Source of the DNA: an uncultured Ruminococcus sp.
GTDB taxonomy: Bacteria; Bacillota; Clostridia; Lachnospirales; Lachnospiraceae
Length of the DNA: 53,628 bases
Reading direction: 5' to 3'
Assembly: GCA_904418845.1 (NCBI GenBank)
Contig: CAJFQC010000014.1
Location: 1 to 53,628 of the forward strand
Part shown: positions 1-8,354 of the stretch, in pieces
Numbering within the stretch: position 1 is the stretch's first letter
Layout of the letters: each line of letters starts with the position of its first letter
Notes under the pieces: generated by a model
The model's input: only the letters and a program-made list of their open reading frames with translations
The model's database searches: none
Told to the model about the DNA's origin: nothing
Position numbers and translations under genes: made by a program

Positions 1-13
1 GAACTACACCCGC
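1..13 (-). tRNA. tRNA-Gly, 5' end only (cut by window edge)
   Basis: The reverse complement of these bases is GCGGGTGTAGTTC. This is identical to the first 13 bases of the complete tRNA-Gly(TCC) at 24171-24241. It lies 6 bases downstream of tRNA-Pro on the same strand, so the two probably form one transcript. The anticodon lies outside the window. Confidence 0.8.
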
Positions 14-19
14 ACATAT

Positions 20-93
20 CGGGGTGACAGGATTCGAACCTGCGACCTCCTGGTCCCAAACCAGGCGCTCTAGCCAAGCTGAGCCACACCCCG
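20..93 (-). tRNA. tRNA-Pro (anticodon TGG)
   Basis: The reverse complement folds as a 74-base tRNA. The acceptor arm is CGGGGTG paired with CACCCCG, the D arm contains GGCTCAGC, and the anticodon stem CTGG/CCAG holds the loop TTTGGGA with anticodon TGG. The T arm contains GGTTCGAATCC. No CCA is encoded at the 3' end as read here. A strong promoter lies at 136-164, and a tRNA-Gly follows directly. Confidence 0.97.
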
Positions 94-135
94 GTATTTC
101 TCTACGTTTCCTGTCTTTCCCGTAGCGCATTGACT

Positions 136-164
136 ATTATATTATATGGTTTTACCATTGTCAA
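136..164 (-). promoter_or_regulatory. Sigma-A promoter of the tRNA-Pro/tRNA-Gly transcript
   Basis: On the minus strand the -35 box TTGACA (159-164) and the -10 box TATAAT (136-141) both match consensus and are separated by 17 bases. The -10 box ends about 43 bases before the tRNA-Pro 5' end. A second overlapping TATAAT lies at 141-146 but gives poor spacing. Confidence 0.85.
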
Positions 165-285
165 CAATTTTTTTCAGTTTTTATTTATCAGAGTTCGGCC
201 ATGCAGCGTATGAACAGTATAAAACATGTCCGCATGTTCTTGTGAGCGGGCATCTTTATAAGCAGAACGCCTCTTCCCGTCTGGT

Positions 286-771
286 CTACCGATCCAGGAA
301 AAACTGTTCAAAAACCGGCTCTTTGTCCTCTTCTATCTCCATGAGCATATAACTGCCCTTTCGCCCCTCCTGGCGGGGAAAAGAAAGGCTCCCCGGATTA
401 AGCACGGTAATCCCGTTCTTCTGCTCGAAAAACGGGCGGTGCGTGTGTCCGAACATTACAATATCTGCATTTCTTGACTCGCCCTCTTCCCTGATATACT
501 CGGGGTCGAGCGACACATAATACGGGTGGCCGTGGCTGATAAATACTTTATATCTACCTATATTAAATTCTTCCTCCCTTGGAAGATCTGAAAAGAAATC
601 ATTGTTTCCTTTCACCAAATGCTTCTCACAGTCCACCACCGCATTTATGTATTCTTCTCCGCCTTCCACGTCACCAAGATGAATAAACATATCAATACGG
701 CCTGCCTCTTCCAGCGCTCTGTCAAGAGCGGCATGCCTTCCATGCGTATCACTGACGATCAATACTCTCAT
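286..771 (-). CDS. YfcE/MJ0936-type metallophosphodiesterase
   Basis: This is a small cytoplasmic calcineurin-like metallophosphoesterase of 161 residues, the usual length of the YfcE/MJ0936 group. Family members hydrolyse phosphodiesters in vitro and their natural substrates are mostly unknown. All metal-ligand blocks are visible in order: SDTHGR near residue 7, HLGDVEGG near 31, KGNND near 54, SHGHPYYV near 78, and the final GHTHRP near 107. The start codon overlaps the end of the upstream rdgB gene by 4 bases (ATGA), so the two are translationally coupled. It is the last gene of a three-gene housekeeping operon. The name is by family and the substrate is not predicted. Confidence 0.9.
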   Translation of the reverse strand: MRVLIVSDTHGRHAALDRALEEAGRIDMFIHLGDVEGGEEYINAVVDCEKHLVKGNNDFFSDLPREEEFNIGRYKVFISHGHPYYVSLDPEYIREEGESRNADIVMFGHTHRPFFEQKNGITVLNPGSLSFPRQEGRKGSYMLMEIEEDKEPVFEQFFLDR

Positions 772-1382
772 AACGCTTCCTCTCTAAATCTCTTCTTTAA
801 GACTTCCCTCATCTCATGGAGCGCTTTTCCCCGATGGCTTATCTCATTCTTCTGTTCCGGCGTCATCTGCGCTGTGGTGCAGCCATACTCAGGCACATAG
901 AAAATGGGATCATATCCAAAACCATTCTTCCCCTCTGCTTCCCCGGCGACTTTCCCCTCAACTGTCCCGCGCACCGTCAGCACTGTGCCATCCGGAAATA
1001 CTGCTGCCACCGCGCACACAAAACGCGCGGTCCGCTGTTCCTCCGGCACGCCTTCCATACGGTCCAGAAGGATACGGTTCTTTATATCATAAGATGTATC
1101 CTCCCCCGCGAATCTTGCAGAATAGATCCCCGGCGCCTTGTCCAGATAATCAATCTCTAATCCGGAATCATCCGCGAGCACAACATCACTCGTAAGGACA
1201 CGAGATACCGCACGCGCTTTGATTTCCGCATTTTCTTCAAAAGTCATGCCATCCTCGACAATATCCAGATCTACGCCTGCTTCCTTCATGGAGACAATCT
1301 CCATCCCCAGATCCGCCATGATCATGCGTATCTCTTTCATCTTATTTTCATTACCTGTTGCAAATACAATCCTTTTTTTCAT
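768..1382 (-). CDS. rdgB: XTP/dITP diphosphatase (RdgB/HAM1 family)
   Basis: This pyrophosphatase removes non-canonical purine nucleotides (dITP, XTP) from the nucleotide pool, releasing the monophosphate and PPi. It has 204 residues, normal for the family. The N-terminal block ATGNENKMKEI, the ADDSGLEID loop near residue 70, the YSARFAGE block near 87 and the C-terminal block ISHRGKAL near 182 are all present. It lies 42 bases downstream of the rRNA methyltransferase gene and overlaps the following phosphodiesterase by 4 bases. No sequence anomalies were seen. Confidence 0.95.
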   Translation of the reverse strand: MKKRIVFATGNENKMKEIRMIMADLGMEIVSMKEAGVDLDIVEDGMTFEENAEIKARAVSRVLTSDVVLADDSGLEIDYLDKAPGIYSARFAGEDTSYDIKNRILLDRMEGVPEEQRTARFVCAVAAVFPDGTVLTVRGTVEGKVAGEAEGKNGFGYDPIFYVPEYGCTTAQMTPEQKNEISHRGKALHEMREVLKKRFREEAL

Positions 1383-1424
1383 CTTTCCTTTGTACCCTCT
1401 ATCCTTGTACCTTTCCTCTTTTTC

Positions 1425-2603
1425 TTATGTATTTTCCAAACGTTTCCGCCCCGGCGGCTTCGGACCACGGAACTGGTAGAAATACGTCCGTATCATGCCA
1501 TTATATATCTTTCTGTTCTTATCCGCCCTGCGTCCAAAATACCGCTCCGCGTCTTCGTAGCTGGTGATCATATACGCTGACCAGCTGTCAAGCCCACGGA
1601 AAGCCTCCCCGAATTCCCGGTATATCCGGGGAAGCGCACTTTTTTCCTCAAGACGCTCTCCATAGGGTGGATTAGTGATAATGAATCCATATTTCTTAGA
1701 ATGGCTGAAATCCTTCACCGCTCTTTGCTGGAAATGGATCAGATGTTCCACGCCCGCTTCCTCCGCGTTTCTGCGGGCTGTACGCACTACCTCCGGGTCT
1801 GCATCATAGCCCTGTATATCTGTCTCGATCTCATCATCAATCAGGTCCTGCGCCTCATTGACTGCTTCATACCAGTTCTTCCTGTCAATCAGATTTGTCC
1901 AGTCCTCCGCCGTGAATGAGCGGTCCATTCCAGGGGCGATATTGGCTGCCATCATTGCCGCCTCGATAGGAAATGTTCCACTGCCGCAAAACGGGTCTAC
2001 AAGTACCCTGTCTTTTCTCCACGGCGTCAGCATGATGAGCGCCGCTGCCAGATTCTCCGCAATAGGCGCCTTGCCCGCCACAGGCCTGTAACCTCTTTTA
2101 TGAAGGGATACTCCCGTCGTATCGATACCCACGGTAACGACATCTTTCATCAAAAATACCCTCACCGGATAAGATGCCCCTGTCTCCTGAAACCATTGTA
2201 TACTGTATTTCATCCTGAGGCGCTCCACCATAGCCTTTTTCATAATGGACTGGATATCCGACGGACTGAAAAGACGGCTCTTCACAGACGCCGCTTTTGT
2301 TACCCAAAATTTCCCGTCCTCAGGAATATATTTCTCCCACGGGATCTCCTTTGTCCTGTCGAACAACTCTTCAAAAGTGACTGCCCGAAAACTCCCCACC
2401 TTGAGAAGTATCCTCTCCGCAGTTCTCAGAAATATATTTGCCCTGCACACTGCGTCCGCCCCGCCTGAGAAAGTAACTCTTCCGTCCTCAACCTGAACAA
2501 TCTCATATCCAAGATTTTGAATCTCTTTCTTTAATACAGATTCCAGTCCAAAATGGCACGGAGCAATCCATTCCGCCTTATCTATACCCATGAAATCTTC
2601 CAT
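1425..2603 (-). CDS. THUMP-domain 23S rRNA guanine-N2 methyltransferase (RlmL N-half/YpsC type)
   Basis: This S-adenosylmethionine-dependent RNA methyltransferase has 392 residues or slightly fewer. An N-terminal THUMP RNA-binding region (about 10-160) precedes a Rossmann methyltransferase domain. That domain contains the SAM motif DPFCGSGTFPIEAA near residue 207 and the catalytic motif ITNPPYGERL near 310. In Firmicutes this family is called YpsC and corresponds to the m2G2445-forming half of E. coli RlmL, without the second domain. Two starts are possible: residue 1, or the methionine at residue 5 (start at 2591), which has GGAAG at better spacing. It is the first gene of the rdgB operon. 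Confidence 0.88.
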   Translation of the reverse strand: MEDFMGIDKAEWIAPCHFGLESVLKKEIQNLGYEIVQVEDGRVTFSGGADAVCRANIFLRTAERILLKVGSFRAVTFEELFDRTKEIPWEKYIPEDGKFWVTKAASVKSRLFSPSDIQSIMKKAMVERLRMKYSIQWFQETGASYPVRVFLMKDVVTVGIDTTGVSLHKRGYRPVAGKAPIAENLAAALIMLTPWRKDRVLVDPFCGSGTFPIEAAMMAANIAPGMDRSFTAEDWTNLIDRKNWYEAVNEAQDLIDDEIETDIQGYDADPEVVRTARRNAEEAGVEHLIHFQQRAVKDFSHSKKYGFIITNPPYGERLEEKSALPRIYREFGEAFRGLDSWSAYMITSYEDAERYFGRRADKNRKIYNGMIRTYFYQFRGPKPPGRKRLENT

Positions 2604-2641
2604 CCTTGTCCCTAATCTGTATCCATCTTACTATAAATCAA

Positions 2642-2670
2642 AGGCAGAGTAAAGTTGAACTTTGCTCTGC
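2642..2670 (-). terminator. Rho-independent terminator of the Asn/Ser-rich protein gene
   Basis: On the minus strand a stem of about 13 base pairs, GGCAGAGCAAAGT paired with ACTTTACTCTGCC around a short loop, is followed by TTTGATTTAT. It lies about 65 bases after the stop at 2737 and just before the methyltransferase operon starts. Confidence 0.75.
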
Positions 2671-2736
2671 CCTTGTGTCATTGCGCCATATGGCGCGTCT
2701 TAGAAAACACCCCCGTTGCCCAAGGTGTTCCTCAGT

Positions 2737-2940
2737 TTAATAACGGTCAGAAGCGTTAGAAGCATTGTAGTTTCTTCCGCTGTTCTGGCTGTTTGATGCG
2801 TTTGACTCAGCGTTGCTGCTGTTCTTGTTAGAGTTCTTGTTCTTGCTCTGTGTATCCCCATAGGATGAGTAAGAGCTGTTCTTTGAAGTTGTGTTCTTGT
2901 TAGAATTAGAATTGTTAGCGTTACTATAATTCTTTGCCAT
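2737..2940 (-). CDS. Small Asn/Ser-rich low-complexity protein
   Basis: Function not recognised. The start was placed at the ATG at 2940 (protein beginning MAKNYSNAN) because ACAGGAGGT lies at ideal spacing. The longer reading from 2967 runs through that ribosome binding site. The 67-residue product is made almost only of Asn, Ser, Lys, Tyr, Gly and Ala. It has no Cys, Trp, Pro, Phe, Leu, Ile or Val, so it is probably unstructured and cannot form a membrane segment. The composition resembles small spore-associated or coat-associated proteins in a general way, but none of the known acid-soluble spore protein motifs were found. It has its own terminator at 2642-2670, so it is a single-gene unit. 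Confidence 0.65.
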   Translation of the reverse strand: MAKNYSNANNSNSNKNTTSKNSSYSSYGDTQSKNKNSNKNSSNAESNASNSQNSGRNYNASNASDRY

Positions 2941-3129
2941 GATGATACCTCCTGTTTTTTGATTCATTCTTAGTATCTCATAAGCACGTTTTTTTATTCA
3001 TGTTTTTTATATTCATAATTTCATAATTTTTTAAATATTTTGCTTGCTTTTTCCAATTCAATATATTATACTATTCATTGTAGGAAGGTTACTTTCTACA
3101 ACCCCTTATTAATTATTTATACTCCCCTC

Positions 3130-3160
3130 AAAAGATCGATGGCTCCCCCATCGGTCTTTT
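3130..3160. terminator. Bidirectional terminator-like hairpin, no adjacent gene
   Basis: AAAAGATCGATGG is followed by a short C-rich loop and CCATCGGTCTTTT, so either strand ends in a T run. The nearest genes end or start hundreds of bases away. It may be the end of an unrecognised small RNA. Confidence 0.5.
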
Positions 3161-3336
3161 ACTATTCTGAGATAGCAAAACCAACGTTCATAGTTTGTTC
3201 ATTTATCCTTTAAAATTCTTTTACGATATCAACATGTTTTCTTCATTTCTCCCTCATATACTATAACCATCGAAAGAAAAAACAAACATAAACAAGACGT
3301 TAACAAGTTATTTTGAATAAACTTTTTCATAATACA

Positions 3337-3370
3337 TGCCGGGAGCTGAGCCGATCAGCTACCCGGCATC
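3337..3370. repeat. Palindrome with ATGCCGGG arms
   Basis: ATGCCGGG-A-GCTGA pairs with TCAGC-TA-CCCGGCAT around the five-base loop GCCGA. The outer arms ATGCCGGG/CCCGGCAT recur in the hairpin at 3517-3550. There is no good T run on either side, so it looks more like a palindromic repeat than a terminator. Confidence 0.55.
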
Positions 3371-3439
3371 CTCCCTTTTCAGGAACCGCATTTCCTCCGT
3401 TTTTGTATCTGGCAATATACGGCTGTATAGATCCATTAT

Positions 3440-3468
3440 CACGGCAAGGGAACCCACGGCAAGGGAAC
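3440..3468. repeat. Tandem copy of CACGGCAAGGGAAC
   Basis: The 14-base unit occurs at 3440-3453 and 3455-3468, a period of 15. The second copy runs on into CGTCCCCA. It lies between the two CCGGG palindromes. Confidence 0.7.
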
Positions 3469-3516
3469 CGTCCCCAGGCATTATCTTTAACACCTGTGGC
3501 TGTATCCCCATAAAAC

Positions 3517-3550
3517 AATGCCGGGAAACCGATAAAAGCTTCCCGGCATT
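3517..3550 (-). terminator. Terminator downstream of the DUF5107 gene
   Basis: A perfect 11-base-pair stem, AATGCCGGGAA paired with TTCCCGGCATT around a 12-base loop, lies 47 bases after the stop at 3597. On the minus strand it is followed by GTTTTAT. The arms are shared with the palindrome at 3337-3370. Confidence 0.65.
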
Positions 3551-3596
3551 CCGACCTCTCCACGATGTTTTGGGCGCGCCGGACGTGACATCCCTC

Positions 3597-6500
3597 TCAT
3601 ACGCACATTTTTCTATATATAAATGCTTTCTCATGGGATTCGTTTATACCCCTCACTGTATCAAATTCCCGCTCTGCCTGCTTCACATGACCAAGTCCCA
3701 TATGGCCAAGAGCCAGCAGATAATGGCAGTGGATCTTATTCTTTCTCATCAGATCTTCATCAAAGAGCTGAAGATCCGGCAGTGATACGGCAAAATAGTC
3801 GATATGTACTTCGTCAAATATGTGAGACTCTCCGTATTCAAGAAGCCTGTTATAAAGCGTCGCCGCGGTCTTCTCATCCCCGAGCGCCTCATAACACTTA
3901 CCCTGATAGAAGATCATATCTGCCGGCTGGTCATTGTAGTACATCATGCCCGCAATCTCTCCCAGCCCTTTGGTCCCGTTCTCCCACATCTCACGGGCTG
4001 TATTACCGTCTCCTCTCTTGCTGCTGATCATACCCAGATAGTAGTAGATATCATTATCGCTTACACCCTCCAGTTTTCCTTCTCCGAGATTGACCGGGTA
4101 TACCGTTGCCCGCTTCAAGCACTCTTCCGCAGCCTCCATATCTGACTGTTCCATTTTCTCTTTCGCCATCTCTATGAGTGAAATGCGGTACTGCATGGTA
4201 ATCTTGCCTTCTCCGCCTTCCCACGGATGGAACTTATGCTCCATTATGAGGCGGTATGCCTCTTCATATCTTCCCTGCAAATTCAGAAGGCTGATATACT
4301 CTGTGTAGAGGTCATCCCTTGTGCGCGCCAGCTCCACGTGGCTGTCAAGCAGCGTAAACCTCTCTTTGACCGGCACATTCATCTTTTTATAGAGCTGATC
4401 AAGCTCAAGAAGAATCCTTGCGTCTGACTCATTCAGGTGGAACGCTTTCTCCATCGCCTCTCTTGCTTTCTGCAGCTCTGCCGTCTTGTTGAAATACACA
4501 AGCGACAAGTTTCTCCACACGGTAGGGAAATTCGGATCAATCTCGGCCGAACACTCCCAGAGGTTTCTTGCCTTCTCATACTGGTATTTATCATACCAGA
4601 GGTTGCCCAGGTAATATCTTGCTTTTGCATCCGCTCTATTCTGATCTGCCGCCCACTCAAGCACAGAGATATCCTCCAGCCTGTTCGGGAAGCAGTAATC
4701 GCTCGGTGCGGATACCGCTGTGCGAAGCGCCTCTTCCGCTCCTTCGCCGTCTCCCATCTGCGCTTTATAATATGCAGTATAATAGCATATCATGGGATGG
4801 GAGAGCCCGCTTTCTTCCAGAATGCAGACAGCTTCTTTCCAGAAGCCTCCCTCCGCATAGTCTGATGCCAACAGGATGACAGCGTTCGGATTATATCTCA
4901 TCATGCCGAACACTTTCTGCTTCTCCTCCCAGCCGGCTTCCGCCCGGCTCATATAATCAAAGGGATCAATCTCGATATTGGCTTTCAGCCATTCTTTGCG
5001 ATCCTCTTCTCTTCCCAGCACTCTGAGGAGTACAGCCTTAAGGCCTCTGGCCTTAACGTTGTGCATGTTTTTGACAAGTCCCTTCTCCACAAGCTCAAGC
5101 GCCTCCGCATAGTTCTGCTTCCTGGATGCGATCACAGCCAGGTAGTAATAGGACATCTCCTGCTGTTCATTGCTCCACGTAGCTTTATAGAATGCGTCAA
5201 ACGCCTCATCGTATCTCTCCTGATGGAACAGAGAGAGTCCCAGGTCATAGTATGCCTCGCTGATATAAGGGTTCGGATTCTTTAAAATGCTTCTCGCCAC
5301 CGCTTTTCTGAAATATGTTTCACTCTCATTGAACAGCCCTCTTCTGAGCAGCAGCAGCCCATAGCTCGTATTGATCCTGATATCTCCCGGATCTCTTTTT
5401 AAACCTTCCAGATAGTAGGGGTCTGGTCTGTATGTAGCATGGCGGTACTGCTCGATGTGCATTCCGGTCAGATACAGCTCCTCGTTTGTCGCAATCTCCT
5501 CGGGTGCTTCCGCCGCTTTCGCGGGGGCCGGTATCTGGGCGATCTCTTCCGGAGCCGCTTTATAGCTCAGCAGCAGATGACCATCCCTTCCGTAAACCGA
5601 AGCTTCCAGACCGCTTTCCTCATAAACACTGCTTCCGCATGTCTTTTTAAACACGTTCACCGGCGACAGGCTGCTCACCTCGTCCAGGATTGTTTTTCCA
5701 TTATATGTCACACAGATTCTGACCCCTTCTGTCTCCTTCGAAGCATAGACGGTCACCTCTGCTTTATTGTCTTTGTTCTTTTCTATATTAAGAACGAGTT
5801 CTTTCGTGGCGTTCTTTACATTTCCAGCTTCTTTATATGGCATAAAATACTGTACGAACGTCTTCTCCTCAAAGGGCTTCAGCCATGTAAAATCAGGCTG
5901 GTTGTCTGTATATACCCCTGTCATCAGTTCGATGTACGGTCCATTCTTATCGGTCAGATTTCTGTCCCAGGCCTGGCCGAAGTCACCGCAGCCCCAGGTC
6001 CACTGTTTCTTTCCAGGAGATACATGGTGATCCGCTATGTGCAGAATCCCCGCCTTTTTTCCATAATCATAGCCTCCCACAAAATTATAGTCTGAGTGAT
6101 ATGCCATGTATGAGGTGGGTACGGGAATATTTTTATAACGGGAGATATCCACACCTTCCCCGTAGTTATGCTTATAATAAACGCCTCTTGCGACCGGAAA
6201 TCTTGACACGTCTCTCTTGCCGTGATCCATGACCGCGTGCACATCCGGCGGGAAGATAGACTGAGTATTATCGTTGACAGCAACCGCCGGGTTCGCCCAC
6301 CAGAGGAAAGTCTGCGGCAGCTCAGTCCGGTTGTAGAGCTGTCCGCGTATCTCCAGATATGCCTTTCCTGGATACAGAGTAAAGCCTGCCATGCCCTTTG
6401 TGCCGTACATTCTGTCTACTTCGCTGACAAACACAGTCTTACTCCCGTCTTCATTCTCCTGCAGCACATAATCCACCGGTGAAAACGTAGTCGGCCTGTG

Positions 6501-6878
6501 ATGCTGCGGCCAGTTGAACTCTATACCGCCGCTGATCCATGGACCGGTAAGGCCTACAAGCGCCGGTTTGATCACCTCATTATAATATACGAAATCATAC
6601 CCGTTAGTTTTGTCGTAAGCCCGTTGAATACGGCCGCCCAGTTCGGGCAGGATCATAATTTTCAGATACTCGTTTTCAAGCCATACCGCGTTGTATTCTT
6701 TATCTTTTTTCTCGTCGTAGATCTTGTCGATCACCGGAAGAGGGTATACCTTTCCCGAACTGCCCTGATACACTCGTTTTTCAAAGAACATCGGGTTCTT
6801 ATCCGGCGTTCCAACTTCATATGTAGGAATTGTGATTCTTTCCTCCCACACTTGAACTTCCCTGATGTTTTTTTCCAT
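3597..6878 (-). CDS. DUF5107 domain protein with C-terminal TPR array
   Basis: This is a very large cytoplasmic protein of 1093 residues; no signal peptide or membrane segment is visible. The start at 6878 (MEKNIREVQVWEE) was chosen for the AGAAGGAG site nine bases upstream; the frame extends 15 codons further without one. Residues about 20-360 form the DUF5107 domain, a beta-rich domain with aldose-epimerase-like features (blocks such as GGRIQRAYDK, GGIEFNWPQHHRP and WGCGDFGQAWDRN). A second beta domain spans about 370-460. The rest is a long series of tetratricopeptide repeats. The function of DUF5107 is not established in my knowledge. Divergence from an AraC regulator and closeness to a sugar importer and an isomerase-like enzyme point to carbohydrate recognition or processing (inference). 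Confidence 0.85.
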   Translation of the reverse strand: MEKNIREVQVWEERITIPTYEVGTPDKNPMFFEKRVYQGSSGKVYPLPVIDKIYDEKKDKEYNAVWLENEYLKIMILPELGGRIQRAYDKTNGYDFVYYNEVIKPALVGLTGPWISGGIEFNWPQHHRPTTFSPVDYVLQENEDGSKTVFVSEVDRMYGTKGMAGFTLYPGKAYLEIRGQLYNRTELPQTFLWWANPAVAVNDNTQSIFPPDVHAVMDHGKRDVSRFPVARGVYYKHNYGEGVDISRYKNIPVPTSYMAYHSDYNFVGGYDYGKKAGILHIADHHVSPGKKQWTWGCGDFGQAWDRNLTDKNGPYIELMTGVYTDNQPDFTWLKPFEEKTFVQYFMPYKEAGNVKNATKELVLNIEKNKDNKAEVTVYASKETEGVRICVTYNGKTILDEVSSLSPVNVFKKTCGSSVYEESGLEASVYGRDGHLLLSYKAAPEEIAQIPAPAKAAEAPEEIATNEELYLTGMHIEQYRHATYRPDPYYLEGLKRDPGDIRINTSYGLLLLRRGLFNESETYFRKAVARSILKNPNPYISEAYYDLGLSLFHQERYDEAFDAFYKATWSNEQQEMSYYYLAVIASRKQNYAEALELVEKGLVKNMHNVKARGLKAVLLRVLGREEDRKEWLKANIEIDPFDYMSRAEAGWEEKQKVFGMMRYNPNAVILLASDYAEGGFWKEAVCILEESGLSHPMICYYTAYYKAQMGDGEGAEEALRTAVSAPSDYCFPNRLEDISVLEWAADQNRADAKARYYLGNLWYDKYQYEKARNLWECSAEIDPNFPTVWRNLSLVYFNKTAELQKAREAMEKAFHLNESDARILLELDQLYKKMNVPVKERFTLLDSHVELARTRDDLYTEYISLLNLQGRYEEAYRLIMEHKFHPWEGGEGKITMQYRISLIEMAKEKMEQSDMEAAEECLKRATVYPVNLGEGKLEGVSDNDIYYYLGMISSKRGDGNTAREMWENGTKGLGEIAGMMYYNDQPADMIFYQGKCYEALGDEKTAATLYNRLLEYGESHIFDEVHIDYFAVSLPDLQLFDEDLMRKNKIHCHYLLALGHMGLGHVKQAEREFDTVRGINESHEKAFIYRKMCV

Positions 6879-6931
6879 GTTTATCTGTCTCCTTCTCACT
6901 CTGTTGATTTGACATTTTTTCATATTAAAGG

Positions 6932-6960
6932 TTGAACTAGCTTTGTTTTGCCATTATAAT
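6932..6960 (+). promoter_or_regulatory. Sigma-A promoter of the AraC regulator
   Basis: TTGAAC (6932-6937) and TATAAT (6955-6960) are separated by exactly 17 bases. The start codon lies 103 bases downstream. The same -10 region read on the other strand also contains TATAAT (6953-6958), so the divergent DUF5107 promoter may overlap it. That would allow one regulator to control both. Confidence 0.7.
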
Positions 6961-7063
6961 ATCATCATATATAACATTTCTGTTTTTGTTTATTGCTAAT
7001 TTTTTTTGAATAATTGCTCCTGTAATTTATTGCTTGCAGACACGTTGCCAAAGGAGGTTATCC

Positions 7064-7915
7064 ATGCGCGCTCAAGAGAAAGGCGTACTTTCTTCATCGA
7101 ATCTGTATTTTCATACAGCCAGCCCCAGGGCGAAAAAATTGTTCTTCTATCCACTGTGTACCGGACACTTTGTCTGTGACAGCGATTACAATCTTAAGCG
7201 CACCAGCTATGACAGTTTTCTTGTTATGCATATCGTGCACGGCACAGGTTTTCTCGAAACGGACGGCCAGAATATCGCCCTCAAAGAAGGAGATTTTGTA
7301 CTGGTCGACTGCTACCGCCCCCACCACTATTATACGGAGACCGGATGGGAACTCCTGTGGCTCCATTTTGACGGCCCCATGGCCAGAAGCTTTTTTGATG
7401 AACTGACCGCCAGATCCCTGATTCTGCCGCCGCCGGATATCCCCTCTGCCTACAAGGCGCTGAAAGCAGTCTACGATGCATATAATCTGCACAGAGATTA
7501 TAGCGAAGCCTCACTGTCCTGTATGATCGGTAATCTTCTCTGTATGTTCTTCAACGGCCCCGCGCCTGAAACATCAGATGGGTCCTCACGGCCACCGGCA
7601 CGTTCTCTCGGCGACACTCTGTCTTATATCTCCGAGAATCTGGACAGCCCGCTGACTGTCGACGAACTGGCAGAGCGGGCATTTTTGAGCAAATATTATT
7701 TTATCCGTCTATTTAAAAAGGAAGTCGGCTACACTCCTCACGAGTACATTGTTGTATCTCGTGTGAACTTCGCCGCCTTCCTTTTGAAAACCACTACATT
7801 TTCTATCAAAAATATTTCTATTAAGTGCGGGTTCTCGGATGAGAGCAGTTTCTGTACTACCTTCAAACGTGTTATGGGAAGCACTCCGCTCTCCTACCGC
7901 AACTCCGGAAAATGA
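7064..7915 (+). CDS. AraC-family transcriptional regulator
   Basis: This is a sugar-type AraC/XylS regulator. The ATG at 7064 follows AAAGGAGGT at good spacing, giving 283 residues; the longer frame from a TTG at 7034 is not needed. The N-terminal half is a cupin-like ligand-binding domain, with blocks such as GTGFLETDGQ, GDFVLVDCYRPHHYY and ELLWLHFDG. The C-terminal 100 residues hold two helix-turn-helix motifs (LTVDELAERAFLSKYYFIRL, then FSIKNISIKCGFSDESSFC), followed by FKRVMGSTPLSYR. It diverges from the DUF5107 gene and converges on the VOC gene 15 bases away, so it is the obvious local regulator. The effector is probably a sugar or glycoside (inference). Confidence 0.93.
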   Translation: MRAQEKGVLSSSNLYFHTASPRAKKLFFYPLCTGHFVCDSDYNLKRTSYDSFLVMHIVHGTGFLETDGQNIALKEGDFVLVDCYRPHHYYTETGWELLWLHFDGPMARSFFDELTARSLILPPPDIPSAYKALKAVYDAYNLHRDYSEASLSCMIGNLLCMFFNGPAPETSDGSSRPPARSLGDTLSYISENLDSPLTVDELAERAFLSKYYFIRLFKKEVGYTPHEYIVVSRVNFAAFLLKTTTFSIKNISIKCGFSDESSFCTTFKRVMGSTPLSYRNSGK

Positions 7916-7930
7916 ATCTGCTTGATTCTT

Positions 7931-8341
7931 CTATTGTTCTGTCTGTGAAAACTCAACACGTTCATTACTTGGCCCTGTGATGGTAAAATACCTGCACTTC
8001 TTCGGGCTCCATATATCTGTAGACTCTATCCCGTCCGTCACAACGGGATAGTTTTTTTCTGTGCAGTACGCATATACTCTGTCCAGATCTTCTGTCCTGA
8101 GCGCTATGTGATCCACATGGCCGTCACTTCTCTGGCCGGCCGCCTCCTTTTCTTCTGCGTCCGCGCTTTCATACAGTTCTATGATACATCCGGAATTCTC
8201 CATCATCGCCACATGATAGCCGTTCAAATCTCTGGCTTTTGCCGCTGCACGAAAACCAAATTCCTCATAGAAGGAAACCGATTTTTCCAGATCTGTGCAC
8301 GGGACTCCTATATGTGCGAATCCATTCACCATATCTGCCAT
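7931..8341 (-). CDS. VOC/glyoxalase-fold protein
   Basis: This is a vicinal-oxygen-chelate family protein of 136 residues. The start at 8341 (MADMVNGFAHIGV) has AAGGAGG upstream; the frame continues 32 codons further into the preceding gene without support. Two beta-alpha-beta-beta-beta modules are visible, starting at FAHIGVPCTDLEKSVSFYE and at VDHIALRTEDLDRVYAYC. The likely metal ligands are H10, E58 (CIIELYE), H79 (HVDHIAL) and E131 (ERVEF). The family covers glyoxalases, epimerases and dioxygenases, so the reaction cannot be named. It ends the sugar operon, 13 bases after the isomerase-like gene. Confidence 0.85.
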   Translation of the reverse strand: MADMVNGFAHIGVPCTDLEKSVSFYEEFGFRAAAKARDLNGYHVAMMENSGCIIELYESADAEEKEAAGQRSDGHVDHIALRTEDLDRVYAYCTEKNYPVVTDGIESTDIWSPKKCRYFTITGPSNERVEFSQTEQ

Positions 8342-8354
8342 TATACATGCCTCC

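Larger units (their letters stand above)
2941..3596. other. Gene-free region with several hairpins
   Basis: No convincing gene was seen in these 656 bases. The reading frames here are short, overlap palindromes and lack ribosome binding sites. The left part, up to about 3330, is AT-rich and should hold the promoter of the gene ending at 2737. It also contains a two-way terminator-like hairpin at 3130-3160. The right part is GC-richer and holds two related palindromes and a 14-base direct repeat, listed separately. Confidence 0.6.

Noticed and set aside
3336-3785. 149-codon plus-strand frame
   Set aside because: It spans two palindromes and the antisense of the DUF5107 gene; no ribosome site and no recognisable domain.
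5439-6095. 218-codon plus-strand frame
   Set aside because: Wholly antisense to the DUF5107 gene, whose protein has clear domain structure.
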